Below are positions 54,611 through 64,000 of a stretch of DNA of 64,000 nt, piece after piece. The position numbers were made by a program, and so were the translations under genes. The DNA lies in assembly GCF_019578655.1 (NCBI RefSeq), contig NC_063257.1, positions 33,718,242-33,782,241 on the forward strand. The letters run 5' to 3'. Source of the stretch: Ricinus communis. Lineage: Eukaryota; Streptophyta; Magnoliopsida; Malpighiales; Euphorbiaceae. Each line of letters begins with the position of its first letter. Positions within the stretch are counted from its first letter, which is position 1. The notes under the pieces are model-generated. The model saw nothing but the letters and a program-made list of their open reading frames with translations, ran no database searches and was not told where the DNA came from.

Positions 54611-56678
54611 TGTCAACATCCATTTTCCGCATCTAGATATCGAAGGAATTACAAAAACCTGAGAATGAAAGTTACTATCTTTCTCAAGTCTCGGGAGATT
54701 AAGGAAGGGCGAATCTGAGTGAAGGATGGAAATAATTGGACTTAAAATTACTTTTCTAGAATCAATTTGGACCCAATTGACAGAGAGAATAAAGTTTAAA
54801 GGATGAAACAACAATTTTTATAAGTTCAGGGACTAAATTGTTAAAATTTCTATAACTTTTCGCCTTAGAGCAAATTGGCGCTGTACAGTACTGATTGGCC
54901 ATTTTTCATAATCTGACACTGTTTTATGTATACTTATGACCTAAAATACCAATAATTGGTAAATTTAAATTTTTAAAAGGTATTTATGATAATTATGGGA
55001 ATCTTAAAGTATTTTCAATGATAATTGTTTGAATATAAAAGATTTAATCCCTTTTTATTTGATATTAATCTGATAAAGGGAAGGGACAGTTATAGTTTAT
55101 TTTTCAAATAATTGAATATTTATCTGTCTTTCCTAGGATTTTCTAACCTTACTACTATAAATAGATTGATACACCATAGGTCTAGGATTAGACACATTCC
55201 TCAAAGGTTTTTTTAAACTATAAAAATATATCGAAGAATGATATAAGCTTTTTTGAAATCCCAAAGCAGAACTGGATTCCCAAACAGCTTCCTTGTCTCA
55301 TGAGACTCGTAGAACGACAACCAATTGTGACAACCTGAGGATTCCTCCACATCCACATCATCAACATCCCTTTCTCACTTGGTTGTTATATATTTGTCTA
55401 TAGAAACATGATTAGGAATGTGTTTATTGATGTTTGTTTCACATAATTCACATGTCTAAACTATAATTTCTTTCCATTTAACATGTTGATTTTATTGGAT
55501 TTTGAATTTGATTAGTTAATGAATAGGTAAACATAATTGATTTATATTTCTATGCTAGTGAATTAAATTTTAGACTTATATAACTACAGTTTTGGATTTG
55601 CTTTAGAATTCTGTATTTAATGACTGCCAGTTTTACTTTTAGGGTTTACATGTCTTTTTTTAGGGTATTTATCATTATATTTTATTTTTTATATTTTTAT
55701 TTTTACATGTTCTAATTGAATTTCTACCCTCTGTGCATGTGAAAACCGGTTCTGAGCGTGAAAAATTGCAAGAGGACCACCTGAAGCCCCAAAAGCTGAT
55801 CGGCTCAATGCAGTGCCAATTGGCTCTATACCCTGAGCCAGTCAGCTGGGCATGATTCCAGTCTGATTTTCAAGTTTCAAATTATTTTGGTGAACTTATA
55901 TACTGTAACTTAGTTTTAGGCTTTTTATTTTTAGTTATAGGCAGATTATAATAATTAAATTTATTTTCTGCACTTTATTTTTGCTTTATCTGGAATGCAT
56001 GCCAAAATATACTGTGTGATTGCCTAAATTAAAATAGACATATAGATAGCAGGCATGAAAATTGGACCTAACATAAAAACTGTAATCTATTAGGTTAATT
56101 AATAGTAATTGGGCTTTAAAATCCATATAGAATTAGTGGATCTTTGCCATGCTCTAGTTGAATTAATTGGGCATTATGTAGACCTAAGATCACTTAACTT
56201 GGGCCTTTTCATAAAAAGTAGTCCATTAAGTTTAAAGGTCAAGAATTAGAGCATAACTTGTAACGAGCTAGACTAAGTAGGCCTTATACATAATTGACTA
56301 GTAAGTTAGGTTAATAATGGACTTGGCTTTAATGGGCTAGATTCAAGTGGACCTCACATATTATAGTGCTTAATGTGTAATATATAACTGTTGTATTTAT
56401 AGGGAATAGTCCATTGAACAGTAAAATTAAAGACAAAGATACACAAATAAGGAAGTTGGCTTCCAGATCCATCTTTGGATTTGTGGCGTAAGCTTTCTTA
56501 TAGAATCGAGAAACGTCACTCATTAGTAAAAGTGTCCCAATGAATTACCCGGGTGGCAACTCCCATCTTTGCGCTAGTCTCTATGACTAGTTAGCGTGTT
56601 CCTAATTAGGTTGAGAAGCCTTGAAGTACCGTAGTAGCTAAAGACACTTGGGTGCACGGTCGAAACTGCCGCCTAAAG
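54611..56678 (+). repeat. 5' LTR of a Tat-type gypsy element
   Basis: It starts TGTCAACATCC, as does the second copy at 61346. The two share a leading block (CATCCATTTT, CTCGGGAGA, GGGCGAATCTGAG, CAATTTGGA, GTTCAGGGACT) and a later region with GCTGATCGGCTC palindromes (55795-55850). The 3' edge is not certain, as a candidate primer site TGGCAACTCC occurs at both 56554 and 56679. An ORF at 54587-54814 (minus) and other short frames are not genes. Confidence 0.7.
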
Positions 56679-56696
56679 TGGCAACTCCACTAAGGA
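56679..56696 (+). other. Candidate primer binding site of the Tat element
   Basis: TGGCAACTCCACTAAGGA resembles the TGGCGACTC-type primer site used by Tat/Ogre-lineage elements (tRNA-Arg-like). A shorter similar block, TGGCAACTCCCATC, lies at 56554. Either could mark the LTR end. Low confidence. Confidence 0.35.
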
Positions 56697-57840
56697 TAAG
56701 AGAAGTTGCTTACAGTGTCTGTCTATCTTTTATTTTATTATTTAACAAGTGGTTCTTACATCATTACACTATTTTCACACATTGTGCACTTTGGTCCGTA
56801 TAGCCCCGATGGCGTCAGTTAGTGGTTCTCTAGTTCCACTCGAATCTTGGAATTATGACACTAGCTAACCATCACACATAAGTGATGAGTAAATTTTCAT
56901 TGCATGGACCCTTCAGTGGGGAGATGAGCCAAAAAAGAATACTTTTTGCTTATGGGATCCTTTTATCCTCACCTAAGATTCAGCTCATGGTAATAACCAT
57001 AGTAATCTCCCCTAGAAACCTTATTGCTTGCTATTTGAGATGTTTCTCCTTATAAGTACTCAAAGCCCACATATTAGAAAGCCTTGGCTCCAGAGCATGT
57101 GGAATTAAGTCTTAAGCCCAAAATATGAGGCTTTATGCTTATATTGGGGAAACATTTCCTTATCTGTTTTATTTGCTTTGAGAGCTTATGGCATGCATAT
57201 TGGGCCTACTATTCCCTGCTGATAGAAAGCTCATACCCAAAATCCTAGGGAAGAAAGACTCACCACGAACCGTGTGTGGGAGTAATAAGGTTGGAAGGAT
57301 GCTTTATATATTAATGTGTGTGCTAACCCTTTTCTCTTCTATCTTTGTGCATAACACGTGCATCATGCATCTTGCATTACATGCATTATACTAACCTTTT
57401 ATTTTTAGCCATATAAATACTCTTTTGGGTTAGAGAAGACAAAATAGTGGAAGGCTGGAGAAGATACCAATCTCACTGAGAATCTGGACTGTGTTAGAGC
57501 TCATTGAAAAGCCAAGACATCAAGCTTCCATAAGCAAGATTGAAGCTACATCTAAAATAGCCAGCGGAAGAGCTAACGAATAGGATGTTGAGATCCTCAA
57601 AAACACTGTCATCGATGATTTGAAGGGTGTGATCTAGGAGGAACTCAAACAACTTTGGGTTGGGAAGGCCGTGAATCAAGCCCTACCTACTGCTCCAATT
57701 GCACTAGCTAATCCCCTTGCTGCTATTAACCTAGTTGCAGTTGTAACTGAGGCTACTGCTGCAACCGCTGCCGTCACTACTACTATTGCCAATGCCAATG
57801 CCGATGACCTTGCTCGAAGAGAAGTGCCTCAGAATTTCTA
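56697..57840 (+). other. Leader region of the Tat element
   Basis: No capsid sequence is visible. Short open stretches (for example 57188-57394) have no homology I recognise. An Ala-rich open stretch at about 57680-57820 (repeated GCT/GCC Ala codons) precedes the gag proper. Confidence 0.35.
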
Positions 57841-59620
57841 GAATTTTGATGAGTATGTGCTAGACCAAGCCAAAAGGGAGACAACCCTTGCCACTAATAA
57901 AGCTGTAAGTGGCTTAAGCGTTAGGCTTAATAAGATGCAAGGTATGCTGAAAACAAAGGGTTAGACTCGACCTATGATTTTAAGGAATTGGTATTAACAG
58001 TTGAAGACAAGTTGCCTTCGAAGTTTAGGATGCTCGAGATGAACATGTTCAGCAGGACTGGTGATCCGAAGGTTCATCTAAAGCAATATATAACTATCAT
58101 GGGAACTACTCAGCTAAGTAGGATCCAAATTGTCAAACTGTTTGTACTGTTGTTAGAAGGACATGCTGTAAACTGGTATCATAGTCTGGAAAAAATCCAC
58201 CAAAGCTGAATGGCTTAATTTATGTAATTTTTTTGTTAAGCAATATGACTATAATACTGAGTTGGAAGTCTTAATTAGAGATCTTAATTCCACTAAGCAG
58301 AAGCCGAATGAGTTCTTCTCCAATTGCTTGACCAGGTGGAGAAATAAGATTGGGTTAATGAAGAACAAGCCTTCTAAAAAGGACCAAGTTCATATGGTGG
58401 TCTGAAATGTTCTTCCTAATTGGGTCGAAAGGCTTCAGATGATGAACTCAAAGACTTTCATGGACCTGTATGATAATAGGCTTCAGGTAAAAGAAATTGA
58501 AAATGACAAGAGGAAGACTGTGCGAACTAGTGAAAGACCGAATTATCAGGTTGAAGGGAGCAGGACTTTGGATGTAAATGTTGTTTAACAACTGAGGAAG
58601 TTCTCCAGCTTTAGGCAACCTCTCTCAAAGATATTTGAGAGGTTGGTGAAGAATGGAATGCTCCAACCAACCACCCTAAAAAACCCACCTAACCTAAATG
58701 CACTTGGTTACAAACCCAACACTTACTGCAAGTCCCATCAAGCACCTAGACCCACACAGATAACTGTATTCGGCTGAAATATGAAGTCCAAGACCTTAAT
58801 GATTTTGAAAAATTAACTGACCTAGACTAGCCCAGTACTAGAAGAAACCTCTATCAAACTACAACAACACACCACCATAAAACTAAGTGTCCATGATCAC
58901 CCCTGACTTCAGTGAAGAGGAGGTCATGAACTCTTTTGAGAATATACCCCACTTGAGCATAACTAGAAACCAAACTAGATAGCCCACAAAAAACCTTCAC
59001 CGGGCTGGGGGCACCACTATCCATAGTGTTCCATCACCTAAAATGGAGCAGGAAACTCAAACCCTAATTGCCAAGGAACAGTCCTAAACCTTACAATGGT
59101 CAGTATTGTGAGTATCACTAAGCTTTCAGGCATGTGATGGACCAGTGCAACCATCTCAAGCATGAGATTCGGGACTTGATTAATTATTTTGAGTGGCAAG
59201 TTGAGCAACTTCGTCGACATGAACCAGAAAACCTATTGGGACAACCTTTGGGTAAATTTGATCTCAAGGTCTGCTATTCGAAGCCACCTTCGGTTGACAT
59301 TCGAATTAAGAATATTGTGCCAAGTGGCTAGGGGTCAGATGATGATCAAGCAGCCTATGAACCTTCTCTTTTGGAGGTTTGGAAGGAAGGAGAAAAGAAG
59401 TTGTTCATGGCCATAGACATCTAGTATAGTTTCAAAGATGACTGTAAGGTCCAAGACATCGGGGCAAATGATATTTAGGCAGACAACAACTTTGATAAAG
59501 AAGTCGAGTCAGTGGGTAAAGACATGGGGGTTCAAGAACTGAAGTAGCTCAAGAAAGTTCCTTAAAAGGATAATGGACTACTAGAGCAGTTGAAGAAAAA
59601 AAGAAGACGACCGACATTTG
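57841..59620 (+). pseudogene. Tat-type gag with two worn zinc-knuckle-like motifs
   Basis: Frame 57988-58209 gives EDKLPSKFRMLEMNMFSRTG, DPKVHLKQYITIMGTTQLSR and HAVNWYHSLEKI, the gag core that binds element RNA. Later frames include LIRDLNSTKQKPNEFFS-like sequence and two related cysteine motifs: YCKSHQAP near 58730 and YCEYH followed by MDQCNHLKHEIRDL near 59105-59190. The duplicated Cys/His motif with the following LKHE/LKYE block is typical of Tat-type gag. Many stops and shifts occur. Confidence 0.75.
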
Positions 59621-60620
59621 GGAGCTATTGATGCACTCATTAGATCATTAAAAGGCTCTAATCCAGGCCTAGTATAGTATAAGCATTAGCACAGTGGCTA
59701 CCATTGAGGAAATTATCAAATCGATAACTGATAAGACCATCGGGATTATCACTTTCTCGGATGAAGACTTACAAGTCGAGAAAAGAGACCACAATAAGGC
59801 TCTCTATATAGCAGCAGAGGTCAAGGGAAAAGGAGTTCATATGTGGTGGTAAATGATGGATCAGCCATCAATGTGTGTCCTTCTCGCATACTCCCTAAGC
59901 TAGAGATGACTTTGAAAGATCTGAAGCCATCAGATATGGTGATAAGAGCCTATGACAAGAAAAAAATAGATGTGGAAGGAACATTCTCAGCATTGGTAAA
60001 ATGGGTCATATTTACTGTTATGAACATCCCATCGAATTTTATATTGTTATTAGAAAGGCCATGGTTCCATGCCCTAGGAGAAATTCCTTTTACTGTGCAT
60101 CAAAAAGTCAAGTTCCCTCATGAAGGTGAAATATTAACCACTAACACTGAAGGTTCTCTACAAAGACTCCATGGATCATAAAGTAGCAAGCATGTTCAAG
60201 AAGATGGGTTTCATGCATAGAATAAGGTTAGGGAAGAACCAACAAGGTATCACAGAGCTTCCAGACTTCAATGGTCAGAAGAGTCAACATGGATTGAGGA
60301 GCTGAAGCTGGAAGAATTCGTCGCTCTGCCTGAGAAGCTGAATCAATAAGAGTTAGCTTTCTTAATAGAAGAGCATATTATTAATGTATCTTATGATGAT
60401 GATGTAATAATATCCAATCTTTATGAGGATGATGTTTCTTTTATTCACAAGATCAATGATATGAACAATAATCTTGCTTACTTGTGCGATATTTTTCCTG
60501 ATGGTAGTTTGCATTTTGATAATCATGACATGTGCATGTTTGACATTAATTCCATACAAATTGATTTATTTAATTTAGGCATAAATAAAAAATTTAAGGA
60601 ACATTGTGATAGCTCATGAT
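59621..60620 (+). pseudogene. Tat-type aspartic protease
   Basis: Frame 59843-60181 begins MVVNDGSAINVCPSRI, the active-site block where the catalytic Asp is present in NDGS, then LKDLKPSDMVIRAYD and a flap/C-terminal block LLLERPWFHALG, where the conserved Gly of LLGRPW reads Glu. About 400 bp of acidic linker follows before the RT. It is inactivated by stops upstream and the Gly change. Confidence 0.8.
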
Positions 60621-61345
60621 ATAACTCTTAAGGAAAAAAGAGAATTGGAAAAAATAATGAAAAAAAGAAAAGAGGTATTTGCTTGGTCCTACGACAATAT
60701 GTTGGGTTAGATAGGAAAATAGTAGAGCACCAATCCTAACCTATCCGCATATCAAGCCAATCAAGTAAAAAATGAGAACACTAAGGCTAGAATGAGTAGG
60801 AATATTTGGGAAGAAGTTGTTGAGCAGGTAAAAGCTAATTTCTCGATAGAGTCGATTATCCCAAATGGTTGATAAGCATCATCCCAGTCTTAAAGAAGGA
60901 TGGTAAGGTAAGAATGTGTGTGTATTATCGGGACCTAAACAAGGCGTGCTATAAGGGCAACTTTCCCCTTCCTCGTATAGACGTAATAATTGACAACGCT
61001 GCTTCAAGTGTAATGTACTCCTTCACCGATGGTTTCTCCAGATACAACTAGATCATGATGGCACTAGTAGATAAATTGAAAACATCAATCATCACTAAAT
61101 GGGGGACATACTGCTATAAGTTTAGAACTTATAGACTAAAGAATGTGGGGGCAACTTATAAAAAAGCAGCCACCATCTTGTTTCATGGCATGATGCATAA
61201 AGAGGTGGAGGTGTATGTTGATATGAAGGTAAAGTCTGAAACTAAAGGAAGGGCATTTCCAGACTCTTGATAAGTTTCTTAGGACGGGTAGAAATGTATA
61301 ACCTAAGGCTCAATCTGAAGAAGAGTGTATTCAGAGTAACGTCAG
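60621..61345 (+). pseudogene. Tat-type reverse transcriptase, truncated
   Basis: Frames 60869-61051 and 61055-61270 give IIPVLKKDGKVRMCVYYRDL, NKACYKGNFPLP, MYSFTDGFSRYN, then MMALVDKLKTSIITKWGTYC, LKNVGATYKKAATILFHGMM and the catalytic loop VEVYVDMKVKSE, in which the second Asp of VDD is Met. The palm is followed by NLKKSVFRVTS and then directly by an LTR at 61346. The thumb, RNase H and integrase are absent. Confidence 0.85.
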
Positions 61346-63073
61346 TGTCAACATCCATTTTTTTGAATCTAGATAGTGATAAAATTATGAAAATCCTATG
61401 ATGAAAGTTACTCCATCTTGAGTCTCGGGAGACGAAGGACGGGCGAATCTGAGGTTAGGGTTGAGGTTAATCCAGTCAAAATTACCTTTTTAAAATCAAT
61501 TTGGAGTTAATTGTCAAGAAAAATAAAGTTTGAGGTTCAAAATGATGGATTTCACAAGTTCAGGGACTTAATTGTAAGTTTCTTCACACTTTCCATATGT
61601 AGAGCCAATCGGCTCTGTGCAAGTTTCCTTGGTTCGATGTCATTTCTTTTGATACTTTTATGTCCATATATAGATTCTAGAAGGTATTTGATGATAATCG
61701 ATGGATTTTAATGATATTTATTTAAACTTTAAAGATTTGATATTGGATATTTATCGATTTTTTAAAAAGAATTTTAAATAAAGCTGAAGTCGATTTATTC
61801 CTCTACAATTTTCTTAGAAATAAGAGTTAAGGGCTAACAAGCAACAAGGGAGAATGACGACAGAAAGCAACAACATCGATTAAAATACTATGGATAAAAA
61901 AATCACGTTCATTATTGAGCATAAGGTTTTTAGTAACTAAGAAAGAAGGTCACTAAGAAAGAACTCAGATTTGGAAACTCTTTTGAAAATGACAGAAGCT
62001 TTACCAATACATCATCAAGCATTGGATTCCCAACCGATTTTTCACTCTATTGCTTCATCATCTCTTGAGACTCGTAGAATAATCAACCACGGTGACAACC
62101 TGAAGGTTCTCTAACATTCATCCATCACCATCAACATCATTCTCCCATTAAACTGGTTTTTTTATTCTTTATTTTTTCCTTAGAAACATGATTAGGGTTT
62201 CTTTTCTGTCTTATTTTCATGGTTGATGTGATTAGATTAGGGTTTTTTATGAATTAGCATGTTACTGATTCATTGGATTTTAGAATATGATAATAAGAAC
62301 AATAAGGTTTTAAATTTGATAATATGTCTGCCTTTGGATTTTGAATCTGTTTAATTGCATAATTAGATTACATGATTAGATTTGCATTTTTCTTATGATT
62401 TTGTAATCAAATTAATTTATTAGGGTTATATGATTAATCTGCCATGTTTGACCACTGTGTTTTCAGGTTCTTAAGATTTGTATAACTTTTAGGATTTCTG
62501 GCTCAATTTGATATCATTTGTTGTTTTATTTTATTTTTATTTTATTCCCATCATATTCTAATCATTTCTTCCTTCTACGCATGTTAAAATCATCACTAGG
62601 ATGCGAAGATTATAAAAAAATCAGAGAAATCTGTCTGGAGAAGTTTAGAGCCGATCGGCTCAGCGCAGAGCTAATTGGCTCTGCGTCGAGCCAATCGGCT
62701 TAACACCTTTTTCCCCTGATTTTTGGCGATTTTGTGTACTGAAACTTTGTTTTGGGGCTTTTTCTTTACAATTTTAGTTATAGGCTTGGTTGTAATAGTT
62801 AGATTTACCTTTCTACACTTTAGTTTTGTTTACTTCTTAGTCTAATTTATGTTAAATAACTGTAACATGACTGCTCAATTAAAAATGGACACACAGACTT
62901 TAGGTTAAAATTGGACCCAACATGAAAATTGCAGTCCATTAGGCTAATCAATAATAATTGGGCTTAAGTTTTAAAATTAAAATAGACTTAGTAGGCTTCA
63001 CTATGTCTTAGTTAGGATTGGGCCATATATTAGAATTATGTTCACACAAATGGACCTTATCATAATAAGTAGT
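61346..63073 (+). repeat. Second Tat-family LTR, abutting the RT and truncated at its 3' end
   Basis: It starts TGTCAACATCC immediately after RT sequence, with no polypurine tract. So either a solo or partial LTR has inserted into the RT, or an internal deletion joined RT to the 3' LTR. It aligns with 54611 to about 56220 of the first copy, then the homology stops at about 63073 where another sequence starts. Palindromes GAGCCAATCGGCTC (61602) and AGCCGATCGGCTC with repeats (62648-62702) are prominent. The preceding 5 bases are GTCAG. Confidence 0.75.
62645..62705. repeat. GAGCCGATCGGCTC palindrome cluster in the Tat LTR
   Basis: Three units in about 60 bp: AGCCGATCGGCTCAGCGC, GAGCTAATTGGCTCTGCG, GAGCCAATCGGCTTA. 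The matching region of the first LTR (55795-55850) has AGCTGATCGGCTCA and GCCAATTGGCTC. Additional single copies lie near the LTR start (54868, 61602). Confidence 0.8.
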
Positions 63074-63303
63074 GTGATGCAGTTCCACCATTGACATTGA
63101 CATTGACAGAGGCTCAAAAGGAAGACATGTTGAGCATTCGTTCAAACGGACCTATCATGAGGGCTCGTGCCAAAGCTATTGCTCAAGCCACTTCGAGCAT
63201 TGTCGCCAAGGCCTTTGCAAGGAATGGAGCGTCCTCAATTTCCACACCCACCTTCAAGATTTTATCATTGCCTACTTGGCATGAAGAGACTTCCTACATT
63301 TAA
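63074..63303 (+). pseudogene. C-terminal tail of a gypsy polyprotein
   Basis: An ORF (63091-63303) contains SNGPIMRARAKAIAQATSSI and ends STPTFKILSLPTWHEETSYI. The G-P-x-x-R-A-R-A-K motif is typical of the C-terminus of some plant gypsy polyproteins after the integrase. The rest of the element lies outside the window or was replaced by the Tat LTR. Confidence 0.5.
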
Positions 63304-63615
63304 ACTTTCATCTTTGGGTTTGTATTGCTATTTTTTTTATTTTTTATTTATATTTATTTACCTTGTTTTCCTTTATTAGAAATCTAGGTTTAGGGTTCCC
63401 ATATATATGGGATATTGGTTTTGTTTTAGGCACGTTGAATTTTATATAAGGAATTTGAGAGAGCTTTGGACTCCTCCCTTGTCTTCGACGCCACCTCTCT
63501 CTTATTTGTGCCGCTCCTATTATTAAACACTATCACCCCATTAATCTACACTCTTGCTTGGAATTAAGTCCATCTTTATTAATTGTTTTGTCCTATTTTC
63601 ATTTCAATGGGGTTG
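63304..63615 (+). other. Non-coding 3' region, probably UTR and LTR start
   Basis: A T-rich stretch with TTTAGGGTTCCCATATATAT (about 63390) and GAGAGAGCTTTGGACTCC, like the transcript start region of an LTR. No open frame. Confidence 0.4.
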
Positions 63616-63619
63616 TCCT

Positions 63620-64000
63620 TTAACTTCCTGAATTGAGAAAGTGGGATCGTGCTTCATTTCCATCATTATTGTCCCCAATTTCATTGTTACGTGGTTGACT
63701 TCCCATCATCAAATTAGTGGAATTGTGACCACCTTCTACTGACGTCATTTTTGGTATTTCTTCATCCGAATTGTGATAGTGGGATTGTCCCCACTTTCCA
63801 TCTTCAATTTAAGTGGAATTGTGTCCACTTCCCACCGATGTCATTTTTTCTTCATCCGAATTGTGATAGTGGGATTGTCCCCACTTTCCATCTACAAATT
63901 AAGTGGAATCTTGTCCACCTTTCACTACGATACTTTAGTCTTCATAATCCGAAATTGAGAAAGTGGGATTGTCCCCATTTTCAATCTTCATTAAGTGGAA
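63620..64000 (+). repeat. 90-bp tandem repeats at the window end
   Basis: The block TTCATCCGAATTGTGATAGT starts at 63761 and 63851, and a related TTCATAATCCGAAATTGAGA at 63941, a period of 90 bp. A diverged first unit with AATTGAGAAAGTGGGAT lies near 63631. Each unit contains two inverse-like parts, AGTGGGATTGTCCCCAC and AAGTGGAATTGTGTCCACTT. The array runs off the window. Confidence 0.85.

Noticed and set aside
63620..64000. CRISPR-like regular repeats
   Set aside because: A plant nuclear context, a 90-bp period without unique spacers, and an LTR-like setting. It is an ordinary tandem repeat.

Overview
This is nuclear DNA from a flowering plant, most likely a dicot. I cannot name the species. 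The signs are an intron-bearing ZIP metal transporter, an intact nuclear-type tRNA gene, AT-rich spacers, and a dense nest of plant Ty3/gypsy (Athila-like, Tat-like, chromovirus) and Ty1/copia retrotransposons at many stages of decay. Only two features look like functional host genes: a two-exon ZIP6-like transporter (50031-53440, minus) and a tRNA gene (48127-48200, minus). Almost everything else is mobile-element debris, yet insertion order can be read because several LTRs keep perfect 5-bp target duplications.

Layout. 1-9530: Athila-type protease and gag remnants, one LTR family in four states (an end fragment at 1-38, a folded-back copy at 1011-2331, a clean solo LTR at 3979-5395, a 3' LTR at 5632-7268), and a broken chromovirus pol (7269-8960, minus). 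9533-9992: a copia RNase H scrap. 9997-15115 (plus): an Athila-like element carrying pol, an unrecognised basic ORF with AT-hook-like repeats, a palindrome-rich island and the start of an env-position ORF. It is cut off by a degraded Tat element (15120-20480, minus). 20880-31830 (minus): a copia element split inside its gag zinc knuckle by a 6.7-kb, internally deleted chromovirus with both LTRs (24468-31202). 31886-36640 (plus): a decayed chromodomain-bearing gypsy element. 36895-37175: a CACTA transposon end.

37580-45380 (minus): a second Athila-like element with 5' LTR, gag, integrase, the same AT-hook-like ORF, a GC-rich island and an env-position ORF, the last split by a solo LTR (38080-39523). 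45400-48126: a degenerate tandem array leading into the tRNA gene, interrupted by another solo LTR (45635-46921). 48201-54600: the tRNA-to-ZIP spacer, the ZIP gene, and AT-rich upstream sequence. 54611-63073 (plus): a Tat-type element with gag, protease and half an RT, abutting a second LTR of the same family. 63074-64000: the tail of another gypsy polyprotein and an LTR-like region with 90-bp tandem repeats.

The most unusual points are: (a) two Athila-like elements on opposite strands share the same order of pol, AT-hook-like ORF, GC or palindrome-rich island, env-position ORF; (b) different LTR families each carry clusters of their own short GC-rich palindromes; (c) the tRNA gene sits at the end of a tandem array whose neighbouring units carry broken copies of the tRNA 3' end. 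All reading was by eye. Family names rest on motif recognition, and boundaries without a stated terminal motif or target duplication are approximate.
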